Position numbers and translations under genes: made by a program. Below, one piece after another: positions 59,501-64,000 of a stretch of DNA of 64,000 nucleotides (within the stretch, counting starts at the first letter, position 1; every line of letters begins with the position of its first letter). The notes under the pieces were generated by a model, which was not told where the DNA came from, ran no database searches, and was given only the letters and a program-made list of their open reading frames with translations. The DNA is from UMGS363 sp051881815 (lineage in GTDB: Bacteria; Bacillota; Clostridia; Oscillospirales; Ruminococcaceae), in NCBI GenBank assembly GCA_051881815.1, contig JBJEQP010000023.1, forward strand, positions 13,477 to 77,476, in the 5' to 3' direction.

Positions 59501-60442
59501 TTAAACGCAGACAGCAATACAATGCTTCAGAGACTCGAATGTGCAGACAACGAGCTTTCTTCTATTGATATTTCCAAAAACACTCTGCTTGAATTCTTGT
59601 CAATATACGGTAATCAGCTGACAGAATTAGATGTAAGCAAGAACATTAAGCTGACAGAGATCAACGTTCACACCAACAAGCTTACTTCATTGGAACTTGG
59701 CACAAATACCCTTCTGAAAGAACTTACCTGCACAAATAATAACCTTACAAGCCTTGATCTGAGTAATAATAGTGCATTGACGATCGTAAGATGCTTAAAC
59801 AATACTTACAATATTGGCACAGTAAATGTCAGCTATTCCCTTTCGGGACTCCCGGGATTTGATCCTTCCAAGGCTTCAAACTGGAATGGCGCTGAATATG
59901 ACAGCAGCACCAATTCACTGAAAAACTTTACAAGCACTACCGTCACCTATACTTATGATCTGGGAAAAGGATTCCGTGCCACATTTACCCTTTCTGCAGA
60001 CGCTTATAATTCTGTCTATATCAGTGCAAACCCGACAAATGTAACAGTGATAGAAGGTCTCGACGCAACCTTGTCGGTAACGGCAGAAGGCAGTTCTCTC
60101 AAGTATTATTGGCAGAAATACACCGATAACGGCTGGGTAACTATCAGCGGAGCGGTTGATCCTGTTCTTACTCTGAATAATGTTACATCTGATATGAACG
60201 GTTGTCGTTACAGATGTATTGTCTGCGGTACGAATTTGGGCATAATCTCTCGGAGTGCGACAATTACTGTGATTCCGGCTGAACAGGTCACTGTTTCACA
60301 AGTGAAAAACATGACAATTGAGCAATGCATTAGTTTTGTGAACACGTTTATCTCAAAACAGAATGACAAAAACTTCATTTTAACGGATGCACAGCTTTAT
60401 GCAATCGAAAGAGTACTGAAATATGATAATATAGAGTTTTGA
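56555..60442 (+). pseudogene. 3' part of the split secreted peptidase/ricin/LRR/Ig surface protein gene
   Basis: About 1295 residues without a credible start (only a TTG at 56558). Order: rest of the cysteine-peptidase domain (KGHSMFV with the likely catalytic His, then TDCN), ricin-type lectin (about 100-240), GBS Bsp-like domain (250-345), three blocks beginning at 362, 605 and 866, each with an NFPDSxF motif, an EF-hand-like D-D-N-G-G-L/D loop and LRRs (LTSLDLSNNSAL type), an Ig-like domain (1154-1235), and the C-terminal LTDAQL motif. It probably binds the surface or glycans and cuts peptides. Readthrough from the integrase gene 24 bp upstream could transcribe it. Confidence 0.88.
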
Positions 60443-60520
60443 TACCTGACCTTTATAAAAGTACTTGGAAATAAGATGCTGCAAAGCATTGTGTAAACAT
60501 CTAACAATTATTATTTATAA

Positions 60521-60556
60521 GTCCCTGTCGGAAGACCTGACAGGGACTTGTTTATT
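60521..60556. terminator. Bidirectional terminator between convergent surface-protein genes
   Basis: A perfect 9-bp stem GTCCCTGTC / GACAGGGAC with a 9-nt loop, T-rich on the plus side and AT-rich on the other. Confidence 0.8.
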
Positions 60557-60616
60557 TTATAAAAAATTCCGAACACATCTGTTTTCACAAATGTATTCGG
60601 ATAAAAAACCGATAAT

Positions 60617-62137
60617 TCATTTATTGTGATCATATTCCAGAACGATTTCGATCGCTTTGAGCTGTGCGTCCGTAAGTATATCACTGTTTTCATCAAAAAG
60701 ATCAACAAACCTGATCAGCTCGGTGATGCTCAATCCAAGCACATCGTCTTCTGTAACCTCGTCCATAGCCTTTACATTGAGGGTTACAGTCTTGCTTGTG
60801 ACAGATATGCCGTTTGCGTTGACAATAACACATCGGAACATACAGCCGTTCATTGTTGTATCGGCGGTCGTATATGAAGCTGTTTTTACGGATGTATCTA
60901 TCCAGTTTGTGCCGCCGTCTGCGCTGTACTGCCACTGATATGTAAGTTCCTCGCCCACTGCATCGACCGTGAAAACGGCGTTCTGACCCGGGACAACTGT
61001 GGTATCTGTCGGCTGTGAAGCTATTCCGACTCCGCCCTCGTCTATTGTAAAGGGAAATGTAAAGTTATCAGCAATTACAGGTCTTAACGTATGCGCACCG
61101 CTTGAATCGTTAAGCTGAAAGGTTTCATAGCTCTTATTGAACCATTTATAACTGATATAGGTTACTTTATCCATCCAAGTTGCGTCAACGCAGTACCAGT
61201 AATCCCCCACATTGACCATATTCCAGGCGTGATTATTGCAGGTAACGGCAAATGTATCAAGTCCTGCGATACTGCAGAGATATGTGAACGCCATTGCATA
61301 GCCGTTGCAAACGCAGTTTTCCTGGATAAGCGCACCGTATATCGACTGATCGTATGTGCCCTTTGTATATGTAATAGTATTGCATAGGGCTTCGGCGATA
61401 TATTTTTCTTTTTCCTCTGGAGTATCATATTCACTTATATTTTCTCGCCACCCATCGGTCGCAAGATCTATCTGTTCTTTTACTTCGGTTCTTCCGCTTG
61501 AAGTCAGAAGCATATCATACACGGCGAAAGGAAATCTGTACTGATCTCCGTATGTATAATTCTTTGTCAGATAGTATCTTCCGGGAAATGCGCCGTACTG
61601 CGGATTTTCATAGTAAAACGCTGCAAAAACCGCATTTGCTCTCTCGTAATCAATTGATGTATCATAATACGCATACAAAGTTGCAGAGGTATAATCTTTT
61701 TCACTTGCAAGAAAGCTTTCGGTAACGCTCTTGAAGCTGTTATAGAGGTCTTTTTCTGCGGAATTGAGCTGATTATAGTAAAAGTCGCCATAACCCTCCG
61801 AATAAGCTGTGTCGTCTGTTTCACAGTCATAAAACGAAGTGCCGTAAATATCAGCCTTATCATTATCGACGACCTCGATAAGCGCATACAACTCCTCTTC
61901 CGTAAGTTCAACGGCAATATCGCCGTTTTCGTCCGGGTTTAAGTCGATACCCTCGACTATTTTTTCACAATCGGTAAGCGTAAGGTTATCAAATTCTTCG
62001 GGAGATACCACAACGCTTTCGGTGTTTGATTCTGTGGCATAGGAATCGGTCATTGCGACATCCGTTCCGACATACGAAATACAGATACCAAATGCCAACA
62101 GGCAGGATATTATTGATTTTTTGAGTTTATCTGACAT
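60617..62137 (-). CDS. Secreted transglutaminase-like protein with Ig-like domain
   Basis: 506 residues. Signal peptide (SIISCLLAFGICISYVGTDV), an N-terminal copy of the LTDAQ-type motif (NLTLTDCEKIVEGIDL, VELTEEELYALIEVV, residues 50-92), a transglutaminase-like core with CVCNGYAMAF (Cys277), CNNHAWNMV (His303) and YCVDATWMD (Asp318), an Ig-like domain (372-457, QWQYSADGGTNW) and the C-terminal motif (SDILTDAQLKAIEIVLEYD). It could cut or crosslink peptides at the cell surface. AGGAGG and a consensus promoter lie upstream. It shares its last two domains with the split LRR protein. Confidence 0.9.
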   Translation of the reverse strand: MSDKLKKSIISCLLAFGICISYVGTDVAMTDSYATESNTESVVVSPEEFDNLTLTDCEKIVEGIDLNPDENGDIAVELTEEELYALIEVVDNDKADIYGTSFYDCETDDTAYSEGYGDFYYNQLNSAEKDLYNSFKSVTESFLASEKDYTSATLYAYYDTSIDYERANAVFAAFYYENPQYGAFPGRYYLTKNYTYGDQYRFPFAVYDMLLTSSGRTEVKEQIDLATDGWRENISEYDTPEEKEKYIAEALCNTITYTKGTYDQSIYGALIQENCVCNGYAMAFTYLCSIAGLDTFAVTCNNHAWNMVNVGDYWYCVDATWMDKVTYISYKWFNKSYETFQLNDSSGAHTLRPVIADNFTFPFTIDEGGVGIASQPTDTTVVPGQNAVFTVDAVGEELTYQWQYSADGGTNWIDTSVKTASYTTADTTMNGCMFRCVIVNANGISVTSKTVTLNVKAMDEVTEDDVLGLSITELIRFVDLFDENSDILTDAQLKAIEIVLEYDHNK

Positions 62138-62303
62138 TTCGGGACCTCCTGCTCTTTAAAATATTGTCTGCATCGGGGCAGAACGACTACTCTTTCATTT
62201 AATGTGATTTTCGATGATATTTACTGAATTCAGGAATAAATCAAAGATATGATGATTTTTTATAGGCTTGATCATTGGTATTTACGATTTTTTTCTTTTT
62301 ATT

Positions 62304-62333
62304 ATTATAACTCAACTGCATTATCATTGTCAA
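62304..62333 (-). promoter_or_regulatory. Promoter of the transglutaminase-like gene
   Basis: Minus strand: TTGACA (62328-62333), 18-bp spacer, TATAAT (62304-62309). Confidence 0.75.
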
Positions 62334-62413
62334 GTTTTTTTAGGTACTTGCATGATATTTCAACGAGTAAACAAATAACGAAATTTTTATGAAAATATAG
62401 TCGCAACTGTCGT

Positions 62414-62450
62414 ATTTTACTGTAGGGGATGGGTCACCCGTCCCGTTTTT
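62414..62450. repeat. GC-rich intergenic palindrome, family 3
   Basis: ATTTTACTGTAGGGGATGGG followed by TCACCCGTCCCG. The inverse of this unit lies near 8073-8100. Apart from this and the two promoters, the 708-bp gap between the divergent genes is AT-rich with no gene seen. Confidence 0.6.
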
Positions 62451-62751
62451 TGAAAGTATTGGTGATAACGGACGGAAACATGTCCTTATAACAGTTTATT
62501 AATATTTCGGATAATAATAATTCACTTGTTATAATGTCTTGAGCTGCTTGTTACAATTATTGCACAAGCTTTTTATGCTTTATAGGTTATAAAATACAGA
62601 TCTGCTGTTTTATAAATATAATATATTAAATAGTATAATTTAAGAAACCGATTTTTAACATATAAAACACACCCAAAAATAGTTAAATAAGAGTAATTCT
62701 TTTTAATACAAATCATGCCTTAAAAAAATATTAATTTTTTTCTAATTATTA

Positions 62752-62780
62752 TTGACATTAGGAAAAAAATGTTGTATAAT
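62752..62780 (+). promoter_or_regulatory. Promoter of the tandem-Ig protein gene
   Basis: TTGACA (62752-62757), 17-bp spacer, TATAAT (62775-62780), both perfect. A direct repeat GATGTAAAATGTAAAATGTAA lies just before the ribosome site. Confidence 0.85.
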
Positions 62781-62845
62781 CTAAATAGTATTTTATTACA
62801 TGTCATTTTTTAGATGTAAAATGTAAAATGTAAGGAGAATCAATC

Positions 62846-64000
62846 ATGAAAAAAAGCACAAAAAAGATCCTGGCGCTTATCATGGCTGTTGCTCTGACTG
62901 CATCTTCATCTGCTTTTGCCGGAATATCCGTTTATGCGGATAACGAAGCAACAAACGCAGTTGTGGAAATTACAGACGACGCAACTACCTTGAATGCTGT
63001 CCAGCAGGAAGCGTACGAAAAGATCACTGCTGCTTGTAAAGAATTTGTCAATTCGGACGTTTCATTATCTACACTTGTTTTCGCAAAGATCGAATTAAGC
63101 ACCGGCGGCACAAAAGCCGAACTGGAGGCTGTTGTTGAGCAGATCCAGGATTCCGGTAAATACGCTGTGCTTGACAGAGTTGCATTCAACACTGCTGACG
63201 CCGAATCAAAGCACAATGTAATTGTTCTTTTCACAAAGGCAGAATATAAGACTCCTGCGGGAAGAGAAGCTTTGAAGAGCACCGTTGAGATCACATCGCA
63301 GCCTAAAGATCAGACTGTTGCTGTTGGTGAAAAGGCTACATTTACTGTTGCTGCAAGCGGCGAAGGTCTTACATATCAGTGGCAGATCAGCACTAATAGC
63401 GGTTCTACATGGAAGAGCTTTGCAAATACAACTGATACATTCAGCATCACTGCAAAGGCTGCTTATAACGGATATATGTACAGATGTATCGTTACTGATG
63501 CTAACGGCAATTCCGTTACATCCGATGCAGCTAAGCTCATCGTTAGAAATGATACATGCACTATCACATCACAGCCAACCGATCAGACTGTTGCTGTTGG
63601 TGAAAAGGCTAAATTTGTTGTAACTGCAACCGGCGAAGGAACAATTTCTTATCAGTGGCAGATCAGCACTGACGGCGGCACAACATGGAAGAGCTTTGCA
63701 AATACAACTGATACATTCAGCATCACTGCAAAGGCTGCTTATAACGGATATATGTACAGATGTATCGTTACTGATGCTAACGGCAATTCCGTTACATCCG
63801 ATGCAGCTAAGCTCATCGTTAGAAATGATACATGCACTATCACATCACAGCCAACCGATCAGACTGTTGCTGTTGGTGAAAAGGCTAAATTTGTTGTAAC
63901 TGCAACCGGCGAAGGAACAATTTCTTATCAGTGGCAGATCAGCACTGACGGCGGCACAACATGGAAGAGCTTTGCAAATACAACTGATACATTCAGCATC
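62846..64000 (+). CDS. Secreted protein with tandem Ig-like repeats, 3' end outside window
   Basis: 385 codons visible. Signal peptide (KKILALIMAVALTASSSAFA), an N-terminal domain (residues 30-145), then Ig-like repeats starting near residues 148, 239 and 331, each containing SQPxDQTVAVGEKA, YQWQIST, TWKSFANTTDTFS and YMYRCIVTDANG. Repeats two and three are almost identical at DNA level with a 276-bp period. They match the single Ig-like domains of the two neighbouring surface proteins. AAGGAG lies before the ATG. Likely a cell-surface stalk or adhesin. Confidence 0.88.
   Translation, partial: MKKSTKKILALIMAVALTASSSAFAGISVYADNEATNAVVEITDDATTLNAVQQEAYEKITAACKEFVNSDVSLSTLVFAKIELSTGGTKAELEAVVEQIQDSGKYAVLDRVAFNTADAESKHNVIVLFTKAEYKTPAGREALKSTVEITSQPKDQTVAVGEKATFTVAASGEGLTYQWQISTNSGSTWKSFANTTDTFSITAKAAYNGYMYRCIVTDANGNSVTSDAAKLIVRNDTCTITSQPTDQTVAVGEKAKFVVTATGEGTISYQWQISTDGGTTWKSFANTTDTFSITAKAAYNGYMYRCIVTDANGNSVTSDAAKLIVRNDTCTITSQPTDQTVAVGEKAKFVVTATGEGTISYQWQISTDGGTTWKSFANTTDTFSI
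63557..64000 (+). repeat. 276-bp tandem DNA repeat in the Ig-protein gene
   Basis: The unit beginning at 63561 recurs at 63837 with no visible difference up to the window end. The preceding unit (from about 63288, 273 bp) is diverged in its first half and nearly identical in its second half. Confidence 0.9.

Noticed and set aside
56558..60442. Right-hand LRR frame as an intact gene starting at TTG 56558
   Set aside because: No ribosome site or promoter; the frame begins in the middle of a peptidase domain whose first half lies at 18492-18869.
63288..64000. Possible CRISPR-like array at the right edge
   Set aside because: The repeats are 276 bp, in frame and encode Ig-like domains, with no spacers.

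Overview
The window looks like a chromosomal segment of a gut Clostridia/Oscillospiraceae bacterium, probably Ruminococcus-like. The evidence is moderate GC, strong AGGAGG-type ribosome sites, TTGACA/TATAAT promoters, a GH26 mannanase lipoprotein, and large secreted LRR/Ig/transglutaminase proteins. No rRNA or tRNA gene was seen, so the genus is an inference.

Host part, left (1-18.87 kb): the tail of a replication-initiator-like gene; pduL; then a minus-strand metabolic block of thyA, folA, sirtuin, lipoprotein, nadC, TatD-linked radical SAM protein and aldose epimerase-like protein. Next come a SulP anion transporter, a GH26 mannanase, an unusual single-module NRPS whose last domain is a PlsC acyltransferase (followed by an overlapping HAD phosphatase gene), and two lipoproteins. 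The intergenic spaces hold families of palindromic repeats. Three copies of one ~430 bp multi-hairpin element show stems that differ in sequence but keep pairing.

Prophage (about 18.87-56.55 kb): a complete-looking siphophage integrated by a large serine recombinase. It carries late genes on the minus strand (small and large terminase, portal, capsid, connectors, tail, tape measure, baseplate, LRR/PKD tail protein, holin, GH25 lysozyme), early genes (HUH-type Rep, VRR-NUC, PcfJ/PcfK, ASCH, YopX and many small proteins), a CI-like repressor with three operators, and plus-strand exonuclease-BRCT and integrase genes. The attachment half-sites form an 18-bp inverted repeat. Prophage insertion has split a host gene for a large secreted cysteine-peptidase/ricin/LRR protein between its predicted catalytic Cys and His. 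One placement of the crossover rejoins the halves in frame (about 1421 aa).

Most notable phage features: (1) a prohead protease fused to a papain-like (Tox-PL) toxin domain, followed by a small putative immunity gene; (2) a portal with a C-terminal extension after the same kind of linker, followed by two small genes; (3) near-identical terminators directly after both cassettes; (4) four copies of a late-promoter-like motif (TGTCCGTTTT, exactly 21 bp, extended -10) in front of four late transcription units; (5) a radical-SAM/zinc-ribbon cassette bounded by 28-bp direct repeats; (6) an XRE cassette at the left end with its own promoter, operators and terminators.

Host part, right (56.55-64 kb): the 3' part of the split gene, a convergent transglutaminase/Ig protein sharing its C-terminal motif, and the start of a secreted protein with nearly identical tandem Ig-like repeats running off the window.
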